From Halictus rubicundus (Eukaryota > Arthropoda > Insecta > Hymenoptera > Halictidae): DNA of 64,000 nt. The position numbers were made by a program, and so were the translations under genes. The stretch spans positions 4,283,116 through 4,347,115 of the forward strand of contig NC_135164.1 of NCBI RefSeq assembly GCF_050948215.1. The letters run 5' to 3'. Each line of letters opens with the position of its first letter. Within the stretch, counting starts at the first letter, position 1. Shown here piece after piece: positions 36,174 through 49,715 of the stretch. The notes beneath the pieces were generated by a model that was given only the letters and a program-made list of their open reading frames with translations, was not told where the DNA came from and did no database searches.

Positions 36174-39100
36174 CAGTGTTGAACCTAAGTGCAGAGGAAA
36201 GAATGGTAAGCTTGGCGCAATACTTTCGGCCGATTGTCGCTGAAACAGGGGACCGTGCGTCGCGGGAAATTGCACGGCGCTGCTCGAAGCGAAGCGCGGC
36301 GTGGATCACGCGAGGTTACGTTTAATCGATTCATGGGAATGCCCGGCGGCCAACCAGGTAATTGCAAAGAGTGACAAGAAGTTACATTCGCTTTGGAATT
36401 TCTCGTCGGTGCGGCCCGCGGGACACGCGCGCGCTCGCCGCGTAAGGAAAATATTGTAATTTAACGTTGTCGCCGCCGGAAGAAAAACTGGTCTTTGAGA
36501 ACGTTTCCTTTTGCTCGCCGGGCACAGTTTGAAAAGTTTCTCTGTTGAGAACGCTCGCCGCGACGCGAACCTTTGTCCACGTGGGATTCAACGGACTCCG
36601 TGCTCCCCCGGCCAGGGCCAGGGGCAGGAGCACGGATTTCAGGGAGCCGTAACGCTTTAAAAACGTAATCCTCGTTAAATTATAATCTCGCGGCGCTCGC
36701 AGTGGTCCCGTCGGCCCGACAAAGTTGCTCCTCACTTTGTGGTGAACCGGTATCAGCGGCCACCAGTCCAGGTAATCATAGAGCGGTCCGCGCTCTAATC
36801 AACTTGTAATTGCACCGTCAACTCAAACGCGACATTGTTTCACCGGTAATCCATCCGTTCCCGCAATTATTCCATTAACGCGGGACCGACCCGTCAAACA
36901 AAAGGGGTCTTCTCTTACCAGTCCGGAAATTCTTTTACGACGTGCCTTGACCTTCGAATGACCTTACGTGTACGTTCCATTATAGAAACATGCATTCGGA
37001 GCTGTTTTAACTCCAAAAACCAAAAATTTCTTTCGACCTAGAATATTTCTAGAAATTTAATGATATACTCAAAGTCACCTTGACTATTTTTAAATAACGC
37101 TGTGTATAGAAATTGTATGATTAGAATACAAGGGCAACAAGTGTGTATGACACAATGCCCGTGAAATGGGTTACATCGTTTGGATCTCGAGGTTCTTCGT
37201 GGTTACTTCCAAGTGGGGCGCGGCAACAATATGTGTTCATTACTCACGCCCCCATAAATTTGAATGTAGTAGAATTCATTTGCATGCGTGCCGCATGTAG
37301 GAAATACGTTCTAAAAGCGGAGGCGAAGTTATAAAAAGATCGTAAAATAATTTAACGCGCTGGCACATCCGAGCCGTAGAAGGGCGGCGCTGAAGATAGT
37401 TTCATAAAATCCATAAAATTTTTATTCACGTTATACCGCGTGTAATTAAAGCCGAATCGCTGACCCTCAGATTAAAACAAATTGTTGAGTCATATACATT
37501 TATCATTCGTTCCTTTGTGTCGCCCCGGGTTTCGGCTAACTATTTTTGCGAACACTTTGAATGTTTTAACGAACGCAAAAATCGAACTCGGCTGCGTTGA
37601 TTTTTTAGAAAATATTGTATATTTCGGTTGGTACATCGTCAGGAGAAAATCCATCGCGCGTATGGCGCGTATTGAATTTAAATATTTTCTTTTTATTTCA
37701 ATCTCTGAGAACAATACGTTCATATTGTTTTATGGATTCTTCGAGTTAATTAGGGTGCTAGGTTTCGCGACGTTCGATTGTCGGAAACGTCAATTGTTCG
37801 GAACGTTGAAGCGGTACGTCCTCGACGGACACGAGTGGTTGTCTAACGTACAAAACCAGTTTGTATAATCCGGGAGTACTTTGTAAATACACGGAATGAA
37901 ACATCACCTTTGACGAGTAGTGATCGAATCCGATGGAATGGAACTCTTGTATTGGAATTGACTAGGATTCATGAGCACATATTGAACTTTCGATACCATC
38001 CCTGGTGATTGATTGAAACGTATCCGCTTCTTTCAGTCCGTACCGCATGCTCCGCGTTTTTATCTTTTGTGTTCCTTCAATTTCCCGGAATTTATTACAA
38101 TGTCCACCGTTCAACGAGCTCCTCTGTGGGGGAGAAAGGAGCCAGATGGCCAAGCTGAGATCAAATTATTTTGCAATATCACATTTACCGGCCGTACATT
38201 TGCGATTAATCTGACACGATACAACTGTATTTTTGTCTATCAAAGTTTGTTAAATTCCACAAATTGAACGTAACGAAGAATCGTTTCTGAACAGTTGTGA
38301 CATTCGGAACGCCAACAGGTGTATCCCGGATTAAAGGAGCAGATGGCCACAGAAAATGCATTCTGCATCGCCATTGTCTTTTTATCAAGAACTCCTGTTC
38401 CTTTTCCGGCAAAGAACTGTTTTCTTTTGCTTCGTCTTGCTCTTGTCCGGGTCCATTTATTTTTGGCAAACGGAAGACCTCTTTTCTCGTCTCAGAGTTG
38501 TTTCCATTTCTATTCCAAATGTAATATTATTAGCCTTTTAACTATTTTACGTTGATAGGTTTACCACTAATAAATTGCAGCTTTCCAGCCGAATTATACA
38601 TTTACCAAGAACGTAAGCCCGCGAGAAACGTTTATTACACGCGTTCGCCGAAATCTTTACACAACCTTCAAACCCGCCTCGCGGAATGACGTGGCCTCGA
38701 GCATAATGAAAGAAACTCTAAATCCGTCTTACACCGTATCTCCGAGCCGCAGTAGCGTTTTACAGCATAGCTAATCTGAAAAAGACAAACATCGCGCGAA
38801 GCAGCTATGCCGCGAGACCATTTAATTAGCAGCTCCGCTGGCAGGTTTCTTCCGTTTGTGCGGCGCACGGCCGGCAAAAACGGCGGGTCAGGCAGCGGAA
38901 TTTATAATTCAATGACTTCGTAATTCCGTTTGGAACAACTAAAAGCACTTCGACCGCATAATAGTTTCATAATTGGTGCCGGGCAGCGTTGGAATTTTTA
39001 ATCGAGTTCCACAATTCGGCCGGGCAACTCGAACGCCCTTGTTAATTCCGTCGAACCGCCGCGCCGCCCGGGTATCGAGGATTGTCGGCGGGCGCGATTC

Positions 39101-41262
39101 GCGATAGTAATCGAAACGCGGGACCGAGGAAGGCTGAACGAGGCGAGTGTTTCGACGAGGACAACACGTCGGAAGATTTTCCCGAAATACATTTTCCGCA
39201 GTATTGCGAGCGTGGAATCGCCACTACTATTTTTACGGGATCGATAGAATTGCTATCAACTAGAATTTGCTTGAACCTTTCTTTACACGTTATAGACTAG
39301 TCCGTATTTGGTCCACTTTTAAAATGGTTACTCCGCTTTAAAAGACGCTTGGGAGCAGCTCCGACTGACTGTAGAAGTTCCAGCAGAATTTCTGCGAAAA
39401 ACGACATACGGTCGTATGTCTCAATGTCTGGTTACAACAGCTTTATTTCATACAGAAAACATTCGACTTCGCAATTTCCCAGGAAATGGCGGCGGCGCAA
39501 GAAGCGGCTAGAAATACGCAATTTAACACTCCAACGAACAGTCTCGGGCGCCGGATGACTTGCAAAGCTTCAAAACGCCAGCGGGGTTACAAATTTAATC
39601 GCTCATCTGGTCCGCGCTCGCGGAAGTACTAATTCATTGGTTAATCGTACCAGCGAACCTATGCACGACCGAACGAGAAATTTTGCTCTGATTGGCCATT
39701 AATAATTCACGGTCGTTGGAGCCGCGCCGGGACGTACAAAGAATCGTTTCGAAGTGGAAAAAACCTCCAACATTCCGACAATCCTTTCCGTGCTCCGGGC
39801 TCGCGCTTAATTAAATCGTGTAAAACGCTACACGGGAACAATTTTCTTTGTGGCGGATACATTTTATGCGCACCCCGCCGCGCCGTTTCATCCCTCTCTT
39901 CGCGATAGGAGCGAAATATTTTTCGGCGTCTGGCGAAAAACCCTTGCATATTGGACGTAACGTCTTATTGATGGCTGAAGCAGCTCGAGTCCTTTTTGTT
40001 TCATCACAGAACAGCCCAGGCACCCGTTAAAGTGCTCGCCCTAATGGTCCCAGCACGTGCGAGCACGTCCGCATTTTTGACTATCAATCATCGTCCCACG
40101 ATTTTCTTCCAAGTCCTCCGCTAACCGATCCAAACCTTCAATGTGTTGCGATCGATCAGGGGTTAGGCTCTCTATCATCGCCGGAAAGTGCTGAACACCG
40201 TATTATTTATTTCCCTACAGCAGCCCCGTGTAAATGGCTCCATTCGACGTTTCGGTTGTATGCTCGTATCCATACCCACTATTGTCATCATTTATTTATT
40301 GGACGCACATATTAGTGCGCATATACAACGGAAGTAGCTCTCGGGACCGTAACAGAACTTTAGTCTACGTTATCGAGACACTGCCATAAAACACAAGAGT
40401 TAGACAGATTAACGTCACAGTGTCTTGAAATTCTTTCGCATTCTCGTTCCCATTTCAGAAATTGTTAATGATTTCAAATTTGAACCTGCTAATGAAATTC
40501 GAAATGTTGATCAAGTTGTTCGGTAACGTGTCGTTAACGATATTACCAATCTTTATATAATAATTTGCTGTCTAAAATTCTGCTACCGTTAACGTACAGA
40601 AATATTAATTATTGAATCACGCGTTATCGTTTAATCATGTGCTGATATTTCTACGCAAAATTTTAGAATTCATCGCGTACGGCGAATCGGAACTTGTGTA
40701 CCGAAGGTAGAGCGAAATTAATAATAACTTTTAATTAGTTCAGTAAAAACAAATACAATTCAACGTTCTATTTCCCGGTTATGATTCTGTGATTCTTCAA
40801 TTGTGCGGAGTAGTGTATTGAAGAGTTAAATATTACATTTGATAATTTTAATTAACGGCACAGGTATGTTCACTGTGATAATACATTTGGAAGCCATTGA
40901 AGTCGACGAGGTCGAAATAATTCGAAATAATTATCAAAAATTTGACTGACTATTCGTGGAAAATCTCGAAGGGCTCGATGGCACATGGCAATAACACGGC
41001 CATCGAGGGCGCGCAAAATGGCCGGCGGAGTCCGCGAAGAATTTAACGCTGTCGAACAAACCGCCTCGGCGTGGTGCGATTTAAGGACTTGTAAATTCTA
41101 GGCAGGAGCATAGATCGCGGTGGGCTAACCACTTCAGCGGGTAAACTTTCGAGTTTAAGATCCTTACTCTCGGCCCAATCTTCCCTCTGGGCTGGTAAAA
41201 CGCGTCGAAGAAGGGGAATATGAAATTCCCGCGGCCGGGCTTTACGGCTTCTTCTCCATCGC
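36174..41262. other. Noncoding block
   Basis: No gene could be supported. The 128-codon plus frame at 37482-37868 and the minus frame at 36382-36735 have no domain or splice support. No repeats of note were seen. Confidence 0.5.
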
Positions 41263-42213
41263 CGTGTCCCGCTTCGACTTTTATTTCGCTCTCTATCGCT
41301 GTGCTCTCATTTCGCTCGAATATACACAATCTGTTTGTCTATGGGGGCAAAAAGAGAAAAACTTTCCTGTCGGCGCTGTCGGACTTCGCAAGTATGTTCC
41401 GAGACGGTTGTTACAGTTGCAGAGAAGATTTATAAATTTTCAGGCGAGCCTTCGCCATTTCCAGACACGGTTCTTGTGACTGGAGGTGTTCGTAGGAATG
41501 CGTATTCTGATTTTTATAGATATTTATACCACTTTCTATCGATATTATTTAGAAATAAATATTTTCGATAAAAAAGACGTGTCCCCCTTCGACTTTTATT
41601 TCGCTCTCTATCGCTGTGCTCTCATTTCGCTCGAATATACACAATCTGTTTGTCTATGGGGGCAAAAAGAGAAAAACTTTCCTGTCGGCGCTGTCGGACT
41701 TCGCAAGTATGTTCCGAGACGGTTGTTACAGTTGCAGAGAAGATTTATAAATTTTCAGGCGAGCCTTCGCCATTCCCAGACACGGTTCTTGTGATTGGAG
41801 GTGTTCATAGGAATGCGTATTCTGATTTTTATAGATATTTATACCACTTTCTATCGATATTATTTAGAAATAAGTATTTTCGATAAAAAAGACGTGTCCC
41901 CCTTCGACTTTTATTTCGCTCTCTATCGCTGTGCTCTCATTTCGCTCGAATATACACAATCTGTTGTCTATGGGGGCAAAAAGAGAAAAACTTTCCTGTC
42001 GGCGCTGTCGGACCTCGCAAGTATGTTCCGAGACGATTGTTACAGTTGCAGAGAAGATTTATAAATTTTCAGGCGAGCCTTCGCCATTCCCAGACACGGT
42101 TCTTGTGACTGGAGGTGTTCGTAGGAATGCGTATTCTGATTTTTATAGATATTTATACCACTTTCTATCGATATTATTTAGAAATAAGTATTTTCGATAA
42201 AAAAGACGTGTCC
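41263..42213 (+). repeat. Tandem triplication, unit about 315 bp
   Basis: TTCGACTTTTATTTCGCTCTC recurs (quoted here over its shared start) at 41273, 41588 and 41903. The third copy is one base shorter (a T lost in TCTGTTTGTC). Copies are nearly identical, so the amplification is recent. Although 315 is divisible by 3, each frame is closed by stops within the unit (frames of 71-102 codons repeat in register), and no protein family is recognised. It is called noncoding. Confidence 0.95.
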
Positions 42214-42654
42214 TCGATTCTAAGAAACTTGCAGATAGAGTTTCACCCCTATCGATCCGAGCTCTTTTTATTTGGATTTTTTCCTTTTTCTTTAAAAAAT
42301 CAATATTACTTAGTTAGGGAAGGGAAGGGGGAGTGTATATCGAGTCTGAGACTTGTGCGTTAATATTTATAACTGGGTCGTTTCCAACAGTTTTCTTGGA
42401 TGGTACGTACACATGTGTCCCCGTGAAGTTAAATAAGGATGAACCCTCTCCATCTTTGTCAGAGTGTTATATACACCTTTTGATTTCATCTTTTGATTTG
42501 AGAGCAAACAAATTTAAAGGACTCAAAAACACTGATCTGTTATTCAGCACTGATTGGAATTATCAAGAGAAGAAATAGATGTATTTCGGCGGGAGTAAAA
42601 TGAAATAAAATAAATTCCGACAGTCGTCGTCCGAGTTTTCTGATTGGTTTTTTT
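42214..42654. other. Short noncoding gap
   Basis: Unique sequence between the triplication and the TTAA-flanked MITE. A plus frame of 81 codons (42333-42578) is not recognised. Confidence 0.45.
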
Positions 42655-42658
42655 TTAA

Positions 42659-43229
42659 CACTAGGTTTACGGAGCATTAAAAGTGAGTATTTTACAATAC
42701 TTTATAAAAATAAGAGGAATGTGGCTAATCAAGTTTTCAGCCATTTTTTAAATAATATACAGGGTGGTTGGTAACTGGTGGTACAAGCGGAAAGGGGGTG
42801 ATTCTACGCGAAAAAAGAAGTCGAAAATATAGAATAAAAATTTTTCGTTTGAGGCTTTGTTTTCGAGAACATTGAGTTTGAAAATGCAGCCAATGCGCGT
42901 GTTAATCGATAGGAATTGTCTGCTGCGTCTGACCATGACCTACCAATTCTACTTCCTACGCATAGTAAAGCACGCGAACCCGACGGATCTTTAAATTCGA
43001 TTTTCTCGAAAACAAAGCCTCAAACAAAAAATTTTTATTCTATATTTTCGACTTCTTTTTTCGCGTAGGATCACCCCTTTCCGCTTGTACCACCAGTTAC
43101 CAACCACCCTGTATACCAAAGGAAATAAGTTTGTTGAGTAATTCCACGTAGATGGATCTTCGCAATTTCAATAATCGTAAATTGAAAATATCAGAACGCG
43201 TTATTTTGACGGGTCCCGTAAACCTAGTG
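42659..43229. mobile_element. TTAA-flanked piggyBac-type MITE (571 bp) carrying a nested insertion
   Basis: The ends are CACTAGGTTTACGG and its exact reverse complement, 14 bp, flanked by TTAA at 42655-42658 and 43230-43233. About 215 bp belong to this element. The remaining 356 bp are a second, TA-flanked element inserted within it. No coding capacity. The nested order shows this element was present first. Confidence 0.85.
42758..43113. mobile_element. Nested foldback MITE with TACAGGGTG ends (356 bp)
   Basis: The two arms, 42758-42869 and 43003-43113, are near-perfect inverted copies of about 111 bp starting TACAGGGTGGTTGGTAAC. TA is duplicated at 42756-42757 and 43114-43115. The arms enclose a 133-bp core. 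The RNA or single strand would fold into a very long hairpin. It matches the style of abundant insect foldback elements with TA targets, presumably moved by a Tc1/mariner-type enzyme. Confidence 0.88.
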
Positions 43230-43233
43230 TTAA

Positions 43234-45671
43234 AATTACATCGCCGATGGGTCTGATTTAAAATGGATTCCTCCCCGAGGGGGGAAGGAAGACTGTTCCC
43301 CGTCGTGTCAAACAAATTTCCCGGCGATCGCCCGTGCGCCACGATGCGAGCAAAGTGTCTTAAGCGTCTCGCAAAGTGTCTTGTCGGAAAAATTGCACGA
43401 TAATGGCGTAATTTCTCCGGGGGATAGGGCTTTTTGCCGAAGACGCGCGCGAGCTATGTATGGATCTCAATTTTCCGCGGCGGTAAGGACGGGGACGAGC
43501 GGGCCGCGTCGAATTAACGAGAAATTCGACTTAAAATGGCCGGCCATTTGTCCGACAATGTTGCGAATTTTGTCCGCTGGTTCGAGTGGGACGAGCAACT
43601 TTCGACAGTCCTCAATGGCGGAGTTTTAGGCAGAACCGCGGCTGGTTGTTAACGCGAACAGAGGACCGTTGCTCTTGAACCGAATAAATATTTCCGACAG
43701 TTACCGGATCACTTTAATATTTAATAGTCTCTGCATTTGGTAAAGATAGTTTTTGTATTTGGTAAAGATCTGGAATACCAGCTTTAACACTAGAAATTTT
43801 CAGTAAAGTACAAGTAAATATCTGAAAAATATTAAATTTGTTAAAATTTGGCAAAGGTATGTACGCGTTTCGTAATCATTATATTTACAAAAAGGTTTTC
43901 CCCGTGTTTTTCAGATCAGCCACAGCTCAGCAGTATTTAAAACGTAGGATAAAGTATTGTTCGTACCTGTGTTTTAATTTTCCCGAAACTAAACGTAGAG
44001 CGCCGTGAAATTTATATTATTTACAGCTATAATGCAACATTTTAAGCACATTACACAGAGATTGTGTGTTACTTTTCCCTCGTGAATCGTGCGCAGTGGC
44101 CGTATACAAAATTATCGCGTGACGCTGAACCGTGGAAAATGTTAGAGAATACTGTCAAACAGAGCCGAAGAAAAACGTGTCGAATTTACAGAGTGTAAGG
44201 GGGCTAATTCTCGAATAGCCAACGAAAGAGAGTCTGTTCTGTTTTAATTAAATTCTGTTGGTATTCAGACGCTGGCTTCGTTTCTCTTGACATAATACAT
44301 TTTCCTGTATGTGGCAAGCGTAGCATACTTTCCCGGCAACCGGCTGCATTCAAGGCACCATTTTGTTTGACACACCACTTCATTGTTCTTCTATTAGTAT
44401 TATACTTTGAATATTTTCTACAATTTCAATGCATCGCAGCGCTTACACGTGACCATAATTACGAATGTAGCTTAACTGCAAACGGTATATTTTTCGGTTC
44501 ATAATTACTTAAGGTTCGTGTTTGGATATACTTTTTGACGTTTTGCAAAAGTAGCCTTCACACCGTTATAATATAAGTCGGAGTAACATAATAAAAGCGA
44601 CAAATTAAATCTTTTCTATCTTTAATTGAGACTATTTTTACAATTATTGCAAAGTGACGCACGGTAGCACGCTTACGCGTCCGATTTCTCGGTTTAAAAT
44701 GAATTCCACCGGCTGCATTTGCGATCATTAATTTTCACGCGGATAAAAAGTAAAGGTGTGCTACCCGTTTATTCGGGAAAACTCGAAAAATGTTAAGTGT
44801 ATTGGATTATGTTCGTAGCTAATGGGATATTTGTCACTCTGAATTTATCGCGTATAAGAATTACAGCCATGAATGCGTCGGTATAGTTCGTTAGAGATCG
44901 CTCAATGGAGACCGTATTATTCGCTGGTAACAATTGCGCAGATATTTTATTGCTGGAATAATTATGTAAAGGGAACTAAACTGTGAAACAATTAATGCGC
45001 GTGTTTGCAACAAACGTCTCTTGCGCTACGAATAGCATATCTATGTTCGCGGGGACGTAAATTTATTAGTTAATTACACGGGCACAGTGTTCATCGAATT
45101 CCGTTCCGTCGAAAATGCCCGTTATTCATTGTTGTTTAATTCGAAAAGTACCAGCGCGGTCGTTGCACTTTTCCGCGTTTTCTCTTCGGACGGAATTTCG
45201 CGTTCTCTTCGCCGACATTTTTAATAACGTATTTGTATGTAAAACAATTTCGATGGAATTTTTCCGCCAATTCGCCGTTTTCGAACCGTTAAAATGGAAA
45301 TTGTTGTGCGATTTCGGTTACGGACGGTATCGAGAAGATCCGCCGTGCAACGGCTCAGAATTCGCTGGTCCCCTAATTTCCACAATTTTTTTCCGCGGAA
45401 TTTCGGCGCACGAAGCCTCGCGAATAAAATTGCAAGCAACCAGCACCGTTCAATTTTATTTTGCAAGTCAACGAAGGGAGGCCGGTGTAGAAGTAGCGAC
45501 CGAAAATTGTACGGAAAACTGTATCGATTCTACGAAGTTTCCTCTTTGAACCCATCGCGCCTTCCATTTTACAATAAAAATTATTATTTTCACAGAAACT
45601 TTATTTCTCTTTTTACTACTCCAAATAATTACTTTCACAGAAACTTCATTTTTCTTTATACTATAATACTA
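43234..45671. other. Noncoding block
   Basis: A lone TTAACACTAGAA terminus-like motif lies at 43784-43795 with no inverted partner found. A 45-bp imperfect tandem duplication lies at about 45577-45664 (both copies contain TTCACAGAAACTT). The overlapping frames of 144 and 202 codons at 45115-45902 run through that duplication and into the MITE relic, and are not called genes. Confidence 0.5.
45577..45664 (+). repeat. Imperfect 45-bp tandem duplication
   Basis: Two adjacent copies, each with TTCACAGAAACTT followed by a T-rich stretch, differing at several sites. Confidence 0.7.
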
Positions 45672-45807
45672 TACAGGGTGCCGCCAAAATCGAGTTTGAA
45701 AGTGCAGCGAGTACGCGTGCTAGTAGACAGGACACGTCTGACGCGTCTGATCATGGCCAACCAATTCTACTTCCTGCGTATAACTGCAGTACGCGAACCC
45801 GACGGAC
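45672..45807 (+). mobile_element. TACAGGGTG MITE relic sharing the core of the 42.8-kb foldback
   Basis: It starts TACAGGGTGCCGCCAAAATC. From 45691 it aligns with the core of the nested foldback element (42874-42988) over about 115 bp, including ACCAATTCTACTTCCT and CGCGAACCCGACGGA. The 111-bp inverted arms are absent, and no matching right end was found. A second terminus-like string, TACACGGTGTCC, lies at about 45859 in the same orientation. Confidence 0.7.
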
Positions 45808-45871
45808 TAAAAAGAACAATGTATAATAAAGTCACGGTGGTACTGCAATTTCGACTATACACGGTGTCCAA

Positions 45872-48416
45872 AAACTGTTGTACCGAATGTTTCTGTGACT
45901 GACAATCAGATTAATTAATTTTCGATGTCGTGAATTATAAATAAATGCCATCAAGCAATATGTTGAATATTACATGTGTTACCATTGTATTTACACTTTG
46001 ACACATTAACAATTCCTATGCTGGAAATAAATCCGTCATTATAAATTAATTCTATAACTAATTGATGGCAGTACAAGGCATTTATTATTCCAAATTATGT
46101 TCATCAGAACCACACAGAGTGTCAAAGAAATAAATCAAATATAGATATTGTCTGTTTCAAAATGGTATCCACGTCTGTCGTTTGTATTCTCTGTTAAGGG
46201 TTCAGAAAGGTGTTGGCAGTTTTTGAGAATGGCGCATGGATCCTTCATACCAACAATTTAATAAGAAAAGTGTTCCTGCTTTTATATTAATACTGTGCTA
46301 ATAGTTTTCTTTTTCCGTAGTTTGCTTTTCGTTCTGGGTTTTCATTCCGTTGGTCCCCCATTTCAAGGCTTAGTCCCTTACGTTATATCTGTAGGGATCG
46401 AAACGAATTTACCGTGGATTCAAGACGAAATGGAAAATCGTTCCATTCTCGGCGCCGCGTCGCGCGCAAACGAATACGACGGATTTATAGGCGTCGATTG
46501 TGTCGGGCGAGGCTATTGGACCACAGTTCGTCAGAAGATGATTCGGTTTATTTTTCCGTTCAATGACTCGATCTGACAGGGTTCCTTTGCCCCGGAATAA
46601 TGTTGCCCCAGCCAGGGGTTCGCTAATCCCAGCACGGGATGCTGTTCAATGAGATAACGAATCGAATTCGATCGGGAGCTCGTCAAGCTCGACAACTCGT
46701 TCTCAGAAGAAGAATACGTAAATGAAAGATCCGTCGGAAATAGTTGGAAGAATACGCTATTTTTTGGACCACCAACAATTACAACAAATTTTGCAGCTTT
46801 TGCAAATGAAAATCACATTAATCCGTCGTGCTACGGGAACGTCGACACGCGCGAAACCATATTCCGATATTTCGCGGGCAATTTAAATTTCTGCAAATGG
46901 TCTTTTAAATTCAGTAAACGTACCGGTGGGTACGTAACACGTATCGACGTGAATATAGATCGCCGGATAGCAGGGGGTACGTTGATGCGTTCGAAGGCGG
47001 TTAAATGTGGCAGGAGGCGCTTAAAAATGCAGTTCTCGGTAATCTCGAGAACCGTTAAATACTTCAGAGTTTCCTTTTAAATTTATTTTTCGACTCTAAG
47101 GAGAAAGGAAATTAAAAAGGAAACATTCGCTGGTAGCCGATAAACTTGCTAATATTCGCACTAGAAACATTAGACGAAGCCATAAAAATAACGTATAGAC
47201 AGCTAGAACTATAAAAATATTTATCGCTGCAGCGGAAGGTTAGCGATTCGTTCATGGCCTGCCAACTTTGCCTTTTGATAAATTTTTCATCAAAAGAGAG
47301 AATGAATTCTGAAAAATTAATTAGAAAGCAACGATTCAACGGTCTCATAGCTTTTCCGAGAAACCGGAGACAGTATTCATATTTTATTAATTACGAAACG
47401 TTCAATTTAAAGGTTCAGCTCCTTCGTGAAAATGAGTTTCGCAAACAACTTAATCCTATCACGAGTTCCGTAGTTACGAGCCCCGGCGATAATCGATTAT
47501 CGCCAGCCCCGTTGGTATTTTTGCTAATTTGCGCGGCGGGAAGTCTAATAAGATTGTGCTGTGCCGTTCGCTTAGGATGTCGTTCGAATCAGTTGCATCT
47601 GACCCGGAATTTTTCTCGGAGTTACCCCCACCTCGCCTACTCTCTTGAGAATCTGATTTTACGATTTCTTTCTTGGCAAAAAGAGGTGTATTTTCCCTCC
47701 GAATAACGAAGAAATGTATATCAAAGTGCAACGCGAAACAGCTTTAAATTACCAAACAACATTTGAAATACCAAACGACCCCCGCAAACGTCTACGGGCT
47801 CTACTTTTAATCCCGCTTCTTCCCCGGCCGTGGTTTATTCAATCGTTCCCGGACTCATTAAAAATTACAATCAAGGACTGCAACGAAACGCGGAAAAAGC
47901 CGGACTAACGACCTTCTTAAAAACATCACGAACTTCCGAGCAAACCATACGCGGCTTAAGTCCGCGTCGGACAACCGCTGGAAGTCCCGTAAGACAACGA
48001 ACAAAGTGGAACAAAGTTGGGGCCGTGAGCTTGCTGGAAAGTTTGATATGCAGATTAAATTCTAAGTCGCGGGTAATCCAGTTTCAGTGGAAATAAAAAT
48101 TGCAGAAAGTGCATCGGACTCCCTTGTTCCGCGATAGCCTCGCCGCGGTTACATCGGAACGTATGCGCGTACACTACTCGCGCATAAATCGTCGGACATT
48201 TGGTTGTTACGGATGGAATGCAAATTGCAATTAAACCGCGAGTTTATGAAGCTGTTTCAGTGCATTACTTTACTCTTCCAGAAGATTATAAAATTTCAAT
48301 TATGCTGCCTTCGCAACATAAAGAATTAAAGACGCTGTAATCTTTTATAATTATTATTCTCCGTTCTGTGGTGAACAGAGCCGTGTTAAGCTATATGAAT
48401 ATTTAAAGTATCCTAA
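45872..48416. other. Noncoding block
   Basis: No gene could be supported. The 150-codon plus frame at 47254-47706 has no recognisable domain. No repeats of note. Confidence 0.5.
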
Positions 48417-48418
48417 TA

Positions 48419-48619
48419 CACTCCCAGACAAAAAGATAGCACGCGTGTGCTATCTCTAATTTCTCGTGTTAAAATTATGCTAGCGTGTAAACTCTGTGCA
48501 GTATGTAAAACATACCTTCCGCGAATATGTAAACAGAACATAGATTGACTTCAGTTCAATTACGTCTTTTAGTTGAAAGGGAAACACATAATCCGACGCA
48601 GTCAAAATGATAGCACACT
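48419..48619 (+). repeat. Left TIR of the Tc3-like element
   Basis: About 200 bp, diverged from the right TIR by scattered substitutions and small indels, with outer and inner GATAGCAC direct repeats. Confidence 0.9.
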
Positions 48620-48720
48620 TGAAAAATAAAGATATATATTTCGTACAACTCAACTGTATGTTTCATGAAACAAAAGTATACATATTTGTTATAGCAATAT
48701 ATACGCCAAACTACATTTTT

Positions 48721-49715
48721 TTAATAATGTGTGGAACCTCCTTTGTTTTCTACGACTTCCACCATCCTTTTAGGTAAAGAATTATATAGTTCTTTAATTT
48801 TTGCCTGAGCTAAATTTTCTCATTCAGTTACAATGCAAGTGTTTAATTCATTTATGTTTCAAAATTGTCGGCTTTCAGCATACACTGCTTGCGAAAGCAT
48901 TGCCCAGCAATTTTCAATGATATTCAGGTCGGGTGAGCACGTCGGCCATTGAAGAGTGGAAATATTTTCGTTTAAAAAATATTCCTTAATAATTTTAGCA
49001 GTATGTACTGCAGCATTGTCTTGTTGGAATATATATGGCGTTTTCGCAATGCGTTCCCCATATGTATAAATTTGATTTTTTATTAATTCGAGATATCGGA
49101 CTCTATTCATTGTTCCTTGAATAAACTTGATTTCCGTTTTTCCTTTATATCCGACACCAGCCCAGACCATTACTCCACCTCCACGCATTTGACGTCGAAT
49201 TTTTGTTATTGGTTTCTTACGAATATCATGATAATAATATTTACATCCGTCTAGTCCATCAAGATTAAACCTCTTTTCATCCGTAAAAATGACTCTTCTC
49301 CAAGTCTTCTTCCAAAGCGCATATTCTCTTGCAAATAACAAACGTGCCTCCTTATGTTTGGCATTTAATGATGGTTTCGCTATTATTCTAGACCGGTTTA
49401 TAATGTTACTAGTCTGAAGTACACGACGAATAGTTTGTATATTTCTTTCGACTCCAGCTTTCTTAGCGATCTCCCTCGCAGTACCACAAGAATTGGAAGC
49501 AGCACGTATAATTGCTCGTGTATCGCGTTCAGATAAAGCTGCTGGCCTTTCTGTACTTTTCTTCTTTCCGTATGCACTTGTATCTTTCAACAAATTATAT
49601 ATAACTTTTCGACTGCGACTAATTTCTTTTGCAATTTTAGTAATAGACAACTTTTGTTTTCTCAGAGCTAAAATTGTGCTAATTCCCCTTCACTAAGTTT
49701 TTTGCCACGACCCAT
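48721..49715 (-). pseudogene. Tc3-like DD34E transposase, frameshifted, two premature stops
   Basis: The reading starts at 49715 (MGRGKKLSEG). A one-base frameshift at the G-run near 49683-49690 shifts it into the long frame (263 codons from 49650). The paired helix-turn-helix DNA-binding region includes the segment SITKIAKEISRSR and the Tc3 hallmark IRAASNSCGTAREI. The catalytic triad is intact: FTDEKRF, then FQQDNAAVH, then SPDLNIIEN, with 34 residues between the second and third. FNLDGLDG and a glycine-rich GGGVMVWAG box lie between the first and second. TGA at 48859-48861 truncates the C-terminus, and a second TGA lies at 48820-48822. Collinear sequence runs on to TAA at 48721-48723. The full length would be about 330 residues, normal for the family. 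Three lesions make it inactive. Confidence 0.92.

Noticed and set aside
41264..42200. Repeated frames of 71-102 codons in the 315-bp triplication as a repetitive protein
   Set aside because: Each unit contains stops in every frame, so no continuous repeat protein can be read.
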